A stretch of 64,000 bases of DNA, from positions 542,827-606,826 of the forward strand of contig NZ_LMEO01000034.1 in the NCBI RefSeq assembly GCF_001426375.1, given 5' to 3'. The notes beneath the pieces were generated by a model. It was not told the origin of the DNA and did no database searches. It worked only from the letters and a program-made list of their open reading frames with translations. Position 1 is the first letter of the stretch. Every line of letters begins with the position of its first letter. This DNA is from Paenibacillus sp. Root444D2. GTDB lineage: Bacteria; Bacillota; Bacilli; Paenibacillales; NBRC-103111. Shown in pieces: positions 49,937 to 59,584 of the stretch. The position numbers were made by a program, and so were the translations under genes.

Positions 49937-50893
49937 CTACCCAACCACATTCACCGGACGCCCATCTTGATAAGCACGCACGTTACCAACCGCCGTATCC
50001 ATCAGTCTAGCTCGTGCTTCTTTAGTTGCCCACGCGATATGCGGGGTAATGATCACATTACTCGCATGCAGCAATGGATTATCCGGTCGAGGCGGTTCTA
50101 CAGTCAGCACATCGAGACCGGCTCCAGCCAATCTGCCTTCGTTGAGCGCATGAGCGACATCCTCCTCATTGAGAAGTCCGCCTCGTGCTGTATTGATTAA
50201 AATAGCCGTCGGTTTCATCTGTGCTATCCGATTAGCATCAATCAGTTGATTCGTTTCCGGTGTCAGCGGACAGTGGAGACTAATGACATCAGAGCGCTGC
50301 AGCAGCTCGTCAAGCTGCACCCACTCGATACCCTCAATAGGTTGAGGGACATTTCTTCCGCTGCCTGTCGCGATAACCTTCATTCCCATCGCCTGCGCAA
50401 TCAACGCGGTTTGTTTGCCGATTTGCCCTAAGCCAATCAGTCCCATGGTTTGACCATTTAACTCCACGAGCGGAGATCGGCTGTAGCTGAAATCAATCGA
50501 CTCTGACCAATCCCCATTAAGCACGCTGTCACTATGCTGCTGCACCCGATGGCAAAACTCCAATAACAAAGCAAACACCAGTTGAGCAACAGAATGCGTG
50601 CTGTAAGCAGGAACGTTAGCGACAATGATGCCCTTCTCCTTGGCAGCATGAATATCAACGATATTGTACCCGGTCGCAAGTACGCCGATATAGCGAAGCT
50701 TGGGCAGCTGCTGAATCATTTGAGCGGAAAGAGGTGTCTTATTCGTCAGCACAATCTCCGCGTCAGCAGCGCGTTCAATGATCTGCGATTCAGCAGTTCG
50801 ATCATAGACAACAAGCTCGCCGAGTGAATCTAATCCGCTCCAGTTCAGGTCGCCGGGATTTAGTGTGTAACCATCAAGCACTACGATTTGCAT
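49937..50893 (-). CDS. D-2-hydroxyacid dehydrogenase
   Basis: 318 residues. The NAD domain has GLIGLGQIGKQTALIAQAMG; catalytic residues are in INTARGGLLNEEDVAHAL (Arg), LDVLTVEPPRPDNPLL (Glu) and ITPHIAWAT (His). The sequence is closest in pattern to glycerate/hydroxypyruvate reductases, but the substrate is not fixed. Starts ATG 50893 with GGGAGCGATAAGAG. Confidence 0.92.
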   Translation of the reverse strand: MQIVVLDGYTLNPGDLNWSGLDSLGELVVYDRTAESQIIERAADAEIVLTNKTPLSAQMIQQLPKLRYIGVLATGYNIVDIHAAKEKGIIVANVPAYSTHSVAQLVFALLLEFCHRVQQHSDSVLNGDWSESIDFSYSRSPLVELNGQTMGLIGLGQIGKQTALIAQAMGMKVIATGSGRNVPQPIEGIEWVQLDELLQRSDVISLHCPLTPETNQLIDANRIAQMKPTAILINTARGGLLNEEDVAHALNEGRLAGAGLDVLTVEPPRPDNPLLHASNVIITPHIAWATKEARARLMDTAVGNVRAYQDGRPVNVVG

Positions 50894-50915
50894 CTCTTAT
50901 CGCTCCCCAAGCCAA

Positions 50916-51926
50916 TTATTTCTTCGCAGGTAACTCCTTAAAAGGATTCAAAAACAGCTTCGGAATATGCGTCTCAAATCGCAGCAGCTGACCCGTCGTC
51001 GGATGCATAAATGCAAGGACACGCGCATGCAGTCCAAGACGGCCGATTTCCTTCGTTTTTGAACCGTATTTCTTATCGCCAACAACGGGGTGACCGATGT
51101 CCTGCATATGAACGCGGATTTGATTTTTGCGGCCGGTTTCGAGATTAACTTCTAACAGTGAAAAGTTCCGGTTCGCTTGTAGCGTTTTATAATGAGTAAC
51201 TGCATGCTGTCCATCATTCGGATACGGCGTCGAAAACATTTTAAGCGACTTCGTATGCTCTTTGAGCCATGAGGAAATGGTCCCTTCAGGCTTCTTCACC
51301 ATGCCTTCAACCAAGGCAACATAAGTGCGTTCTTTGACACTTTCCTGCCAAGTGTTCTGTAGGTGCTGCTGAGCCTTCTCGTTTTTGGCAAACATCATCA
51401 CGCCCGATGTATCTCGATCCAGTCTATGTACAACGAAAATCCGAGCCTTCGGATCGTGGTTTCGAACATGTGCCGTAAGCTGTCGATAGGCCGTAATCTC
51501 ATTTTCTTTCGTATTTGTGGCGATAGATAACAGCCCGGCATCCTTTTGAATGACAATCACATCTTCATCTTCATGCAAAATCGTCATGCCAGCGAGCGGG
51601 ATATCTTCGATGATTTTATCCTTGTTAATGGTGACCGTTTGCTCTGGCTGCAATGGATAGTTGTATGCTGTTACGGCTTTGCCATTCACTGCGACTTGTC
51701 CACGGGCAAGTATGGCTTTAACCGAATTCCGGCCCAAACTCGAAAGCTTTTCTATTAAAAAAGGCAGAAGCTCAGAGGACTCCTTGACGGTGTACTGACG
51801 GGTACTCATTTCTTGATTCCCTTTAGACGGAGCAGGATTCTGGCTCTGATTCTTATTTTGCTTGAATTTGGGAGTCTGGTTCTGGTTTTTATTTGGACCT
51901 TGAAACTTACCTGGCTTCTTTTGCAT
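50916..51926 (-). CDS. RluA-family pseudouridine synthase
   Basis: 336 residues. A ~40-residue Lys/Asn/Gln-rich N-terminal tail precedes an S4 domain (LSSLGRNSVKAILARGQVAV) and the catalytic domain with VVHRLDRDTSGVMMFAKN (catalytic Asp) and LETGRKNQIRVHM then IGHPVVGDKKYG. It isomerises uridines in rRNA or tRNA. AATAGGAGG precedes ATG 51926. The basic tail is unusual and may aid RNA binding. Confidence 0.92.
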   Translation of the reverse strand: MQKKPGKFQGPNKNQNQTPKFKQNKNQSQNPAPSKGNQEMSTRQYTVKESSELLPFLIEKLSSLGRNSVKAILARGQVAVNGKAVTAYNYPLQPEQTVTINKDKIIEDIPLAGMTILHEDEDVIVIQKDAGLLSIATNTKENEITAYRQLTAHVRNHDPKARIFVVHRLDRDTSGVMMFAKNEKAQQHLQNTWQESVKERTYVALVEGMVKKPEGTISSWLKEHTKSLKMFSTPYPNDGQHAVTHYKTLQANRNFSLLEVNLETGRKNQIRVHMQDIGHPVVGDKKYGSKTKEIGRLGLHARVLAFMHPTTGQLLRFETHIPKLFLNPFKELPAKK

Positions 51927-52069
51927 AAAAAAGACCTCCTATTGCGATCGCTTACCTTCCGGTCAGATCATTCACCTTACAATATACCACGTTCGGAAAA
52001 GCAAAAGAAACGCTATGAGGGAAGATCCTATATAGCGCGCGACTTTCAAGGTGTATATACCAAGGGGAA

Positions 52070-53116
52070 CTATTTATCCGCCACCTTCCCCGGCAGCTTC
52101 TGAATCGTGCTCCCCGCGAAAAATTCTCCCTGTAATCGCACATGCTCAAAGGGTAAATGCGGATTCGCTATCCGCCAAAGCATCCGATCCGCTGCGCGAT
52201 AGCCGGTTTCTCGAATCGGCAGCTGCGGGCGCGAGCACAGTGGGAGCGTGTCACTTTGTTCATTGAGCAGTGCGACTAACGAGCATTGCTGCGGAACAGC
52301 AACCCCTAAGTGGCGCAGCGTGTGATACACAGGAGCAGCTTCTTCGTCGATACCGCAAATAACGGCAGTAGGCTTGTACGTCCTATAGAGGACTCCGAAA
52401 TTATGCAGCCACTGATCTGTGGCGTCTCGCTCCGTCGCATGCTCTTGCGGATCCACCGAAAACCCGGCTTCTTTCATCGCCTCGCGAAACGCCTGCCACC
52501 GGATAACGAAGCCACGTTGATCCAACGCATCTCCCACATACATAATTTTCCGATGCCCCATTCGCACAAGTCTTCGAACAGCTTGAAAAATAGCCTCATA
52601 TACATCCCAAATCACGCTATCTACCTTGGTTTCCTGCGGTGGGAAGTTCAGCAGAATGCGAGGAAGCGGAAGCTCCAACAATTTCTGCTCCAGAAGATCC
52701 AAATTCATCCGCGGCGCAATGAACACACCTTCAGCATACAGCAGATCTTGTTCCTCAGCCCATGCCTCAAATTGCGATGGCTTCAGTTGTGGAGGAATGA
52801 GGAGAGGCTGCACCGTGTGGCCGAATTCCATGAATCTTTCGTGCAGTCCTTGCAGCAATAGTCGATTGAAGTTTAAAGACTGTTTATTTTGGACCAGCAC
52901 AAACCGGCGCTTTACAACAGGATAGGGTGAAATATGATCCAGCTGCAGCGTTTGTTTCTGATCTTTGGTCATATAGCCAAGCTCGCGTGCAAGCCGGAAC
53001 ACTTCACTTCTTGTCTGTTCGGACATCCCGGGGAGTCCACGCAGCGCTTTAGACACCGTCTGTATCGTAAGACCGAGTTCAGCAGCCAAATCGTGAAGCG
53101 TAATTCGTTTGCGCAT
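52070..53116 (-). CDS. LacI-family regulator
   Basis: 348 residues. Helix-turn-helix ITLHDLAAELGLTIQTVSKA then LRGLPGMSEQTRSEVFRLAR, hinge and a periplasmic-binding-like domain (VFIAPRMNLDLLEQKLLELP, VICGIDEEAAPVYHTLRHLG). Divergent from the FAD oxidoreductase gene, which it probably controls together with itself. The inducer is unknown. Confidence 0.92.
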   Translation of the reverse strand: MRKRITLHDLAAELGLTIQTVSKALRGLPGMSEQTRSEVFRLARELGYMTKDQKQTLQLDHISPYPVVKRRFVLVQNKQSLNFNRLLLQGLHERFMEFGHTVQPLLIPPQLKPSQFEAWAEEQDLLYAEGVFIAPRMNLDLLEQKLLELPLPRILLNFPPQETKVDSVIWDVYEAIFQAVRRLVRMGHRKIMYVGDALDQRGFVIRWQAFREAMKEAGFSVDPQEHATERDATDQWLHNFGVLYRTYKPTAVICGIDEEAAPVYHTLRHLGVAVPQQCSLVALLNEQSDTLPLCSRPQLPIRETGYRAADRMLWRIANPHLPFEHVRLQGEFFAGSTIQKLPGKVADK

Positions 53117-53158
53117 ATGTCCGTGAATCCCTCATTTCAATTACTTTGTATCTGCAAT

Positions 53159-53201
53159 TTTAAACTAAATTTAAACTAAAAAGAAGGTTAAATTTAAACT
53201 A
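53159..53201. promoter_or_regulatory. Three TTTAAACTA repeats in the LacI/FAD promoter gap
   Basis: TTTAAACTA at 53159, 53170 and 53193; the first two are 11 bp apart (one helical turn). Candidate binding sites for the LacI-type regulator. Confidence 0.45.
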
Positions 53202-53256
53202 CACTAAGGGGGAAGCAAGGAACTCAAAAGTATTTAAACAAAGGGAGCGAATACAG

Positions 53257-54600
53257 ATGAACAAAATAATTGAAGCAGATATCGTCGTTGTAGGCGGAGG
53301 TCCAGCTGGTGTGAACGCAGCCATTGCGGCTGGACGGAGCGGGGCCAAGACGGTTTTGATAGAGAAATACGGCTTTATTGGCGGGATGTCAACCGCTGCG
53401 CTTGTTTATCCATGGATGACATTTCATACAACAGATGGCAAGCAAGTCATTAAAGGTCTCGCGCAAGAGATTATCGACCGCCTCATGGCAATGAAAGCAT
53501 CCCCAGGCCATCTTCGGGACACGGTTGGCTTTGTGAATACGATTACGCCATACCACCCTGAGATTTATAAAGTGCTTGCTGTTGATATGTTGAAAGAAGC
53601 GGGTGTTAAGCTGCTATTCCATAGCTTTGTTGATCATGTAGAGACCGTGGACAACCGTATCCAGTCCGTACAATTAACGTCCAAGTCGGGTAGAATTGAT
53701 GTGAAAGGCAAAGTGTTTATTGATACAACAGGAGATGCGGATCTTGCTTATTTATCAGGAGCACCTTGCTTGCAAGGGCGTGACGGCGATAGACTCACAC
53801 AACCGATGACGATGAAATTCCGGATGCGCGGTGTGAATTTGAAAGTCGTCAAACAGTACATGATTGAACATCCAGATGAATTTTATAAAAAGACACCGAT
53901 TGCCGAGCTTGCTGATCTGCCTTTGTCCGGCGTTTTGGGTTATTACAAGCACTGGAAGGAAGCGAACCTGCCGATTAATCGAGATCAAGTGCTCTTCTTC
54001 ACAGGTCCTGAGTCCGACGAAGTACTGGTCAACACTACGCGTGTGCAGGGGCTTGATGGAACTAATGTTGAGGATTTGACAGAAGCTGAAGAGCTGGGGC
54101 GTAAGCAGGTGTTGATGGTAGCAGAGTTCATGAAGAACAACCTGCCAGGCTTCGAAAAAGCCTCGATTTCATCGGTAGGCGCTCAAATCGGTATCCGCGA
54201 AACGCGCCGGATTGACGGCCAATATGCGCTGCAGGTTGCTGATGTCGTTCAAGGACGCCATTTTGAAGATGTTATCGCACGCAGCGGTTATCCGATCGAC
54301 ATTCACGATCCATCCGGTAAAGGTGTGACCGCTGCTTGGGTCGAAGGCGACGGAGCCTACGACATTCCTTACCGCTGCCTGCTGCCGCAAAAAATTGAGA
54401 ACCTGCTAACCGCAGGGCGCTGTATCTCAACGACCCATGAGGCACTCGCAACAACGCGCCTTACTCCAAGCTGTATGGCAACTGGGCAAGCAGCCGGTTC
54501 AGCAGCAGGACTTGCCGTTAAACATGGTATTCAACCTGCGCAAATTGATATTGTGGAGCTGCAAGCTGTTCTCGTGAAAGACGGGGCAGTGTTGAACTAG
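53257..54600 (+). CDS. FAD-dependent oxidoreductase (PF12831 type)
   Basis: 447 residues. ADIVVVGGGPAGVNAAIAAG then RSGAKTVLIEK is the FAD Rossmann motif; GKVFIDTTGDADLAYLSGAP and the C-terminal LTAGRCISTTHEALATTRLT then PSCMATGQAAG are typical of the FAD_oxidored family. Members often act on sugar acids or plant-derived substrates in LacI-controlled loci, but the substrate here is open. Starts at ATG 53257 with AAAGGGAG. Confidence 0.9.
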   Translation: MNKIIEADIVVVGGGPAGVNAAIAAGRSGAKTVLIEKYGFIGGMSTAALVYPWMTFHTTDGKQVIKGLAQEIIDRLMAMKASPGHLRDTVGFVNTITPYHPEIYKVLAVDMLKEAGVKLLFHSFVDHVETVDNRIQSVQLTSKSGRIDVKGKVFIDTTGDADLAYLSGAPCLQGRDGDRLTQPMTMKFRMRGVNLKVVKQYMIEHPDEFYKKTPIAELADLPLSGVLGYYKHWKEANLPINRDQVLFFTGPESDEVLVNTTRVQGLDGTNVEDLTEAEELGRKQVLMVAEFMKNNLPGFEKASISSVGAQIGIRETRRIDGQYALQVADVVQGRHFEDVIARSGYPIDIHDPSGKGVTAAWVEGDGAYDIPYRCLLPQKIENLLTAGRCISTTHEALATTRLTPSCMATGQAAGSAAGLAVKHGIQPAQIDIVELQAVLVKDGAVLN

Positions 54601-54801
54601 CAAAATGCTTCTCAGCGAAAGACCAGTAGATCAGCTGATAGGGCAGAAATGGCCTTCTCAGCCAAAGCTCAATCGCCATCCTCGCCGAATAAGGGCGGAA
54701 AACGCGCTTAAAGGCAAACAACTGTATGCCCACCTCCAAAAAAGGGAACACTGCTACTTACATGATGCAACACTACATGTGAGAAAAGGTGGGAATTTCT
54801 T

Positions 54802-55026
54802 ATGCTTTTATATCAGTTAACGCAATGGTTCGAAGAACGCACCACCCTGCAAAAGGCTTTGCAAAGTGGACCCGCTGAAAATACCGGTCAATTGCAACAA
54901 AGAATGCAAGAAGTCGAAGATCAGCTGTATTCTCATGCCGAACGGTGGAAAAATGCGATTCAGGAAGCCTCCTATTTGCAGTTCCCTTATGAGAATCCTC
55001 AGTTGGATGATGATATGGTCCTTTAG
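54802..55026 (+). CDS. Small helical protein, unknown
   Basis: 74 residues from ATG 54802 (AAGGTGGG upstream). Two amphipathic helices (LYQLTQWFEERTTLQKALQS and TGQLQQRMQEVEDQLYSHAE) with a Gln/Glu-rich coiled-coil character, then FPYENPQLDDDMVL. Not recognised. It precedes the radical SAM gene by 92 bp and may be co-transcribed. Confidence 0.6.
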   Translation: MLLYQLTQWFEERTTLQKALQSGPAENTGQLQQRMQEVEDQLYSHAERWKNAIQEASYLQFPYENPQLDDDMVL

Positions 55027-55118
55027 TCTTCTTTGGGAGGGCTTACCTTTGTATTTCCTCGGTTTTCGTGTAGAATTAGATTGTACGATAAACGAGAACA
55101 GAACGAGGTTTTTTGATA

Positions 55119-56882
55119 ATGAAAGTACTTGTATCCACACTTAATGCCAAATTCATTCATACCTCCTTGGCTTTACGCTATTTGAAAGCGTTCTGCGAGA
55201 AGGATTTTGACGTTGAAATTACAGAATATACGATCAAAGACCCTGTTATGAACGTCGTTTCGGACATTTACCAAAAGGCCCCGGATGTATTGGGTTTTTC
55301 TTGTTATATTTGGAACATAGAAGAAACGATCACGATTATTAAAATGATCAAAAAGATTCGGCCAGATCTCCTAATCATGCTTGGCGGCCCCGAGGTCTCC
55401 TATGATACCGAGTACTGGATGAATCGCATTCCTGAGGTCGATTTCATTGTGATGGGCGAAGGGGAAGAGACCTTCCACCAACTGCTGACGGAAATTTCGA
55501 CGACTCGCAAATATCATTTTGTTTATGGACTGGCTTATCGCAAAGGCGAGGAAATCGTACTGATGCCAGGCAGACCAAAGCTGAAGCTGGATGATATCCC
55601 TTCTCCGCACCGTTTTGCAGAGGATGTACCTAGTCTGGCTAATCGTGTTGTTTACTTCGAGACAAGCCGTGGCTGTCCTTTCTCCTGCCAATTCTGCTTG
55701 TCGAGTATTGAGGTCGGTGTGCGGTATTTTGATATGGAACGCACCAAGTCAGACCTGCTGTACTTAATCGACTCCGGCGCGAAGCTGATCAAGTTCGTGG
55801 ATCGGACGTTTAATATTAAGCGTGATTACGCGATGGAAATCTTTGAATTCCTCATTGCCAATCATCGCGGCACCGTGTTCCAGTTTGAGATTACTGCGGA
55901 CATTATGCGTCCAGAAGTTCTCGATTACCTAGCAGAGAATGCCCCACCAGGTACATTCCGCTTCGAGATCGGTGTTCAATCTACGAATGACACGACCAAC
56001 GATTTAGTGCAGCGCAGGCAAAATTTCTTCAAGCTGAGCCGTACAGTATCTAAGGTGAAAAACAGTTTGAAAATCGATCAGCATCTCGATCTTATTGCCG
56101 GCTTGCCGGAAGAGGATTATAACTCGTTTCGGAAGACGTTTAACGATGTCTTTGAACTAGGTCCAGAAGAGCTGCAGCTCGGATTCCTGAAAATGCTGCG
56201 CGGCACGGGTATGCGCAATGACGCGCATAAATACGGCTACGTTTATATGGACCACGCGCCATATGAGATTCTCGGCAATGACATTCTGCCATTCACTGAT
56301 TTGATTCGCATCAAACGGGTGGAGGATGTGCTCGAGAAATATTGGAACGCGCACCGCATGGATCATACGGTCAAATATTTAATCGCCAAAGAATTCGCTT
56401 CTGCGTTTGATTTCTTTCAAGAGTTCGGTGACTTCTGGGAGAGCCGCGGCTGGCAGAAGATTGGGCATCAGCTCGAGGATCTGTTTACTCGTTTGCGCGA
56501 CTTCCTGATGCATCGTGAAACGATAAACATGCACGTCATTGAAGGCTTGATGAAATTGGATTATTTCCTGGGCCATAAATATAAGCCGCGCAAAATATGG
56601 TGGGACTTCACCTTGGAGAAGTCTGAGCAGAACGCGTACCTGAGGCTGCTGGCTGAGCAGCCTGAGCTCGTAAGCGGCGACTTCCAGAGTCTCCGCATCA
56701 ATGAAAAAGATCTCCACAAGCATGCAATGCTTGAGGTGCTTCCTTTCGCTTTGCAGACGTATCTGCAGAGCGGAGAGATCGACGAAAGCAGCAATGAGCT
56801 GCTTATTGTACACTTTCCGCCGGACGCACAGCAGCCGGCAAGCTATTACACCATGCCGCTTCAGCAAGTGGCAGCCGTATAA
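55119..56882 (+). CDS. B12-binding-domain radical SAM protein with DUF4080
   Basis: 587 residues from ATG 55119. An N-terminal cobalamin-binding-like domain (VLVSTLNAKFIHTSLALRYL; GFSCYIWN; LGGPEVSYD) is followed by a radical SAM domain with SRGCPFSCQFCLSS (CxxxCxxC) and a C-terminal DUF4080 region. The classical DxHxxG cobalamin motif is absent. Family members are methylases or other radical enzymes of unknown substrate. A weak GAGG lies upstream. Confidence 0.9.
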   Translation: MKVLVSTLNAKFIHTSLALRYLKAFCEKDFDVEITEYTIKDPVMNVVSDIYQKAPDVLGFSCYIWNIEETITIIKMIKKIRPDLLIMLGGPEVSYDTEYWMNRIPEVDFIVMGEGEETFHQLLTEISTTRKYHFVYGLAYRKGEEIVLMPGRPKLKLDDIPSPHRFAEDVPSLANRVVYFETSRGCPFSCQFCLSSIEVGVRYFDMERTKSDLLYLIDSGAKLIKFVDRTFNIKRDYAMEIFEFLIANHRGTVFQFEITADIMRPEVLDYLAENAPPGTFRFEIGVQSTNDTTNDLVQRRQNFFKLSRTVSKVKNSLKIDQHLDLIAGLPEEDYNSFRKTFNDVFELGPEELQLGFLKMLRGTGMRNDAHKYGYVYMDHAPYEILGNDILPFTDLIRIKRVEDVLEKYWNAHRMDHTVKYLIAKEFASAFDFFQEFGDFWESRGWQKIGHQLEDLFTRLRDFLMHRETINMHVIEGLMKLDYFLGHKYKPRKIWWDFTLEKSEQNAYLRLLAEQPELVSGDFQSLRINEKDLHKHAMLEVLPFALQTYLQSGEIDESSNELLIVHFPPDAQQPASYYTMPLQQVAAV

Positions 56883-56886
56883 TCGA

Positions 56887-56926
56887 AGCCTCGCTCCCCG
56901 TGTGAATAGGGAGTGGGGCTTTTTTT
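56887..56926 (+). terminator. Terminator of the radical SAM gene
   Basis: GCCTCGCTCCC pairs with GGGAGTGGGGC across 10 bases, then seven T. Confidence 0.9.
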
Positions 56927-57017
56927 GCCCGGCATATATGGTTTAACCATGGCCTCTTGAGGGTAATCTATGGTAGTTGAAACACTTAATCATTGATACT
57001 TGAGAGGAGAGAAACTC

Positions 57018-57443
57018 ATGATTGAAACCAAGAATAAACAGCTTGAACATCAGATCGTAAAGGTACTAAATGCTAATCAAGTTTGCTCCTTTGCAACAGT
57101 AGACAACGGCAAGCCAAAAGTACGTTACATGGCCTTATTCCACGATGGATTGACCATTAACCTTACGACTAACAAAAAGACGGATAAAGTGGACGAGCTA
57201 AAAGACAATCCCCATGTACACATTCTAGTAGGCTATGACGGCAAGACTTCCTCAGAAATTTTGCAGATCCAAGCAACGGCTACGATTACTGCAAATAATG
57301 CCCTTCGAGAGAGGCTGTGGAACGACTCCATGAAACAATGGTTCAATGGTCCGCATGATCCAAACTACGTAGTACTCGAAATTACGCCTTCTTATATCGA
57401 ATATTTGAACGGGAATTCCGAACCGCAGGTTTGGACGACATAG
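57018..57443 (+). CDS. Pyridoxamine 5'-phosphate oxidase-like flavoprotein
   Basis: 141 residues from ATG 57018 (GAGAGGAGAG upstream). VLNANQVCSFATVDNGKPKV then RYMALFHDGLTINLTTNKKT is the split-barrel FMN-binding fold of general-stress-protein-26-like proteins. FMN or F420 reductase activity is typical for the group; the substrate is unknown. Confidence 0.88.
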   Translation: MIETKNKQLEHQIVKVLNANQVCSFATVDNGKPKVRYMALFHDGLTINLTTNKKTDKVDELKDNPHVHILVGYDGKTSSEILQIQATATITANNALRERLWNDSMKQWFNGPHDPNYVVLEITPSYIEYLNGNSEPQVWTT

Positions 57444-57560
57444 CTTCTTAAACCTTTTTAGATCCCATCGAAGGATTTCCCTAAAAAATCCATTGACCAC
57501 AGGTAAGGTTCAGTGATAAGATTGAAAAAATTTACCTATGGATCAAAGATAAATGAGAGA

Positions 57561-57579
57561 CTTTGAGCTACGCTCAAAG
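57561..57579 (+). promoter_or_regulatory. Hairpin in the guaB leader
   Basis: CTTTGAGC/GCTCAAAG around TAC, 27 bp before the GTG start and without a U-run. It could stabilise the leader or act as an attenuator; not a recognised riboswitch. A TTGACC (57493) with TAAGAT 18 bp later is a possible promoter. Confidence 0.35.
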
Positions 57580-57605
57580 ATCCCTATATTAGGAGGAATC
57601 GTAAA

Positions 57606-59105
57606 GTGGCTACGTATTACTTAGAACCATCCCGTACGTTTAGTGAGTTTTTGTTGATTCCTAATCTTACAACGAAGGAATGTACACCGGCGAATGTGAA
57701 GCTTAAGACACCATTAGTTAAATTCAATAAAGGTGAGGAGCCTGCGATCTCGCTCAATATCCCGTTTTCATCTGCTGTCATGCAGGCCGTATCCGATCAT
57801 GGAATGGCGATTGCTTTGGCGCGGAGTGGCGGGATTTCGTTCATTTTTGGCTCACAATCGATTGAAGAAGAAGCACTTATGGTGCGTAAAGTAAAAGGGT
57901 ACAAGGCAGGGTTTGTAGTTAGCCGCTCGAACTTAACTCCCCAGCATACGCTAAGTGATGTACTGGCGTTGAAAGAGGAAACAGGTCATTCTACGGTTGC
58001 CATTACCGACGATGGTACAGCGAATGGAAAATTGCTTGGTATTGTAACGGGACGTGATTACCGGACAAGTCGTGACCCTTTGGATCGCCAAATCCATCAT
58101 TTTATGACGCCTTTCGATAAATTAATTTATGGAAAATCAGGAATTACTTTATCGGAAGCAAACAATTTAATTTGGGATCACAAGCTGAATTGTTTACCGA
58201 TTGTGGATGAGCATCAGAAGCTCGACACTCTCGTTTTCCGCAAGGATTATGATGAGCATAAAGAAAATCCGATGGAGCTGCTGGACGGTAACAAAAGCTA
58301 TATTGTTGGTGCGGGGATTAATACGAAGGATTATAAAGAAAGAGTGCCTGCGCTTGTTGAAGCGGGAGTAGACATTCTGGTCATCGATTCTTCAGATGGT
58401 TACAGCGAATGGCAGCGTGAAACGGTTCAGTATGTGAAAGAGAATTTCAATGTGAAGATCGGCGCAGGTAACGTTGTAGACCGTGAAGGATTCCTTTATC
58501 TGGTGGAATCAGGAGCGGACTTCATTAAAGTCGGCATCGGCGGTGGATCTATCTGTATCACTCGGGAGCAAAAAGGGATTGGTCGCGGACAAGCCTCTTC
58601 CCTCATGGAAGTTGTTGAAGCCAGAGACCAATACTTCAAAGAAACAGGTACCTACATTCCAATCTGTTCCGATGGTGGTATCGTACATGACTACCATATT
58701 ACATTAGCCTTAGCGATGGGCGCTGATTTTGTTATGCTGGGCCGATATTTCGCACGTTTCGATGAGAGCCCGACCAGAAAGCTAAAAGTTGGCAACAACT
58801 TCGTGAAAGAATACTGGGGTGAAGGCTCCAATCGTGCCCGCAACTGGCAGCGTTATGATACAGGCGGCAAAAACAAGCTCTTGTTTGAAGAAGGCGTCGA
58901 TTCGTATGTTCCATACGCTGGAGGCCTGCAGGAGAACCTGGACAAGACGCTTGGTAAAATAAAGTCCACGATGTGCAACTGTGGATCATTAAGCTTGGAT
59001 GAGCTGAAGAGCAAAGCGAGAATTGCACTCGTTTCTGCAACCAGCCTTGTTGAAGGCGGAGCGCATGACGTTATTTTAAAAGAAAGCAGCTTATCCGAAG
59101 AATAG
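57606..59105 (+). CDS. guaB: IMP dehydrogenase, long eukaryote-like type
   Basis: 499 residues. TIM barrel split by two CBS domains (~100-220); the loop reads GIGGGSICITREQKGIGRGQ with catalytic Cys, and SDGGIVHDYHITLALAMGAD, MLGRYFARFDESP and GGKNKLLFEEGVDSYVPYAG follow. The ICITREQKGIGRGQ loop differs from the GSICTTRIVAGVGVPQ loop of standard bacterial GuaB and resembles the form found in some clostridia and protists. It makes XMP for GTP synthesis. The start at 57606 is GTG (AGGAGG upstream). Confidence 0.92.
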   Translation: MATYYLEPSRTFSEFLLIPNLTTKECTPANVKLKTPLVKFNKGEEPAISLNIPFSSAVMQAVSDHGMAIALARSGGISFIFGSQSIEEEALMVRKVKGYKAGFVVSRSNLTPQHTLSDVLALKEETGHSTVAITDDGTANGKLLGIVTGRDYRTSRDPLDRQIHHFMTPFDKLIYGKSGITLSEANNLIWDHKLNCLPIVDEHQKLDTLVFRKDYDEHKENPMELLDGNKSYIVGAGINTKDYKERVPALVEAGVDILVIDSSDGYSEWQRETVQYVKENFNVKIGAGNVVDREGFLYLVESGADFIKVGIGGGSICITREQKGIGRGQASSLMEVVEARDQYFKETGTYIPICSDGGIVHDYHITLALAMGADFVMLGRYFARFDESPTRKLKVGNNFVKEYWGEGSNRARNWQRYDTGGKNKLLFEEGVDSYVPYAGGLQENLDKTLGKIKSTMCNCGSLSLDELKSKARIALVSATSLVEGGAHDVILKESSLSEE

Positions 59106-59171
59106 CAGCTGCGAAAAGGGTGCTGTCTTGAACGGGTGCTTAATACCTGAAAGACCGTCCCTTAACTAAAC

Positions 59172-59218
59172 AAGCCTCCCAAACCACTATGAAAGTGGTC
59201 TGGGAGGCTTGTTTTCGT
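59172..59218 (+). terminator. Strong terminator after guaB
   Basis: AAGCCTCCCAAACCACT pairs with AGTGGTCTGGGAGGCTT (one mismatch pair) around ATGAA, then GTTTTCGTTT. Confidence 0.92.
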
Positions 59219-59388
59219 TTCGAGGATCGCACCCTGCTTTTTGAAAGATACTCAACTCAGCTGAGAGACTGCACTGCTAAACTTTGCAGAGAGAGACTTC
59301 ACTGTAACATAACTTTGCAGAGAGAGAGACTTCCTATAACTCAACTTTCCTAGGAGATTTCTCTTTTTACTCTAAATCAATTAACAAA

Positions 59389-59573
59389 GTTGTACATCAT
59401 ACAACAATTTCAATCCTAAACCGATAAAATCGCAGTAAAGTTGCATTTTGTACAGCATTTTCGACTGATTTTCAAAGAAAGTAGCTTATTTAAGAGAAAT
59501 TGTTGTACTTTTTACAACACTCTCTACTCCTAATCACTTTTTAAGCTACAATTGTTGTATTTTATACAACAAT
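59389..59573. repeat. Array of four TTGTTGTA-N5-TACAACA palindromes
   Basis: GTTGTACATCATACAACAA (59389), GTTGCATTTTGTACAGCAT (59440), TTGTTGTACTTTTTACAACA (59500) and TTGTTGTATTTTATACAACA (59552), spaced 51-60 bp. They lie in the gene-free 59106-59884 gap, which also has a duplicated AACTTTGCAGAGAGAG (59281 and 59315 regions) and the repeat below. Confidence 0.8.
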
Positions 59574-59584
59574 CAAAACTTAAA

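Noticed and set aside
57444..57605. Purine riboswitch upstream of guaB
   Set aside because: Only a simple hairpin is visible; no three-way-junction purine aptamer pattern.
59389..59573. Palindrome arrays (also 32900-33094) as CRISPR
   Set aside because: Repeats are short, imperfect and only four per array; intervals vary; no cas genes.
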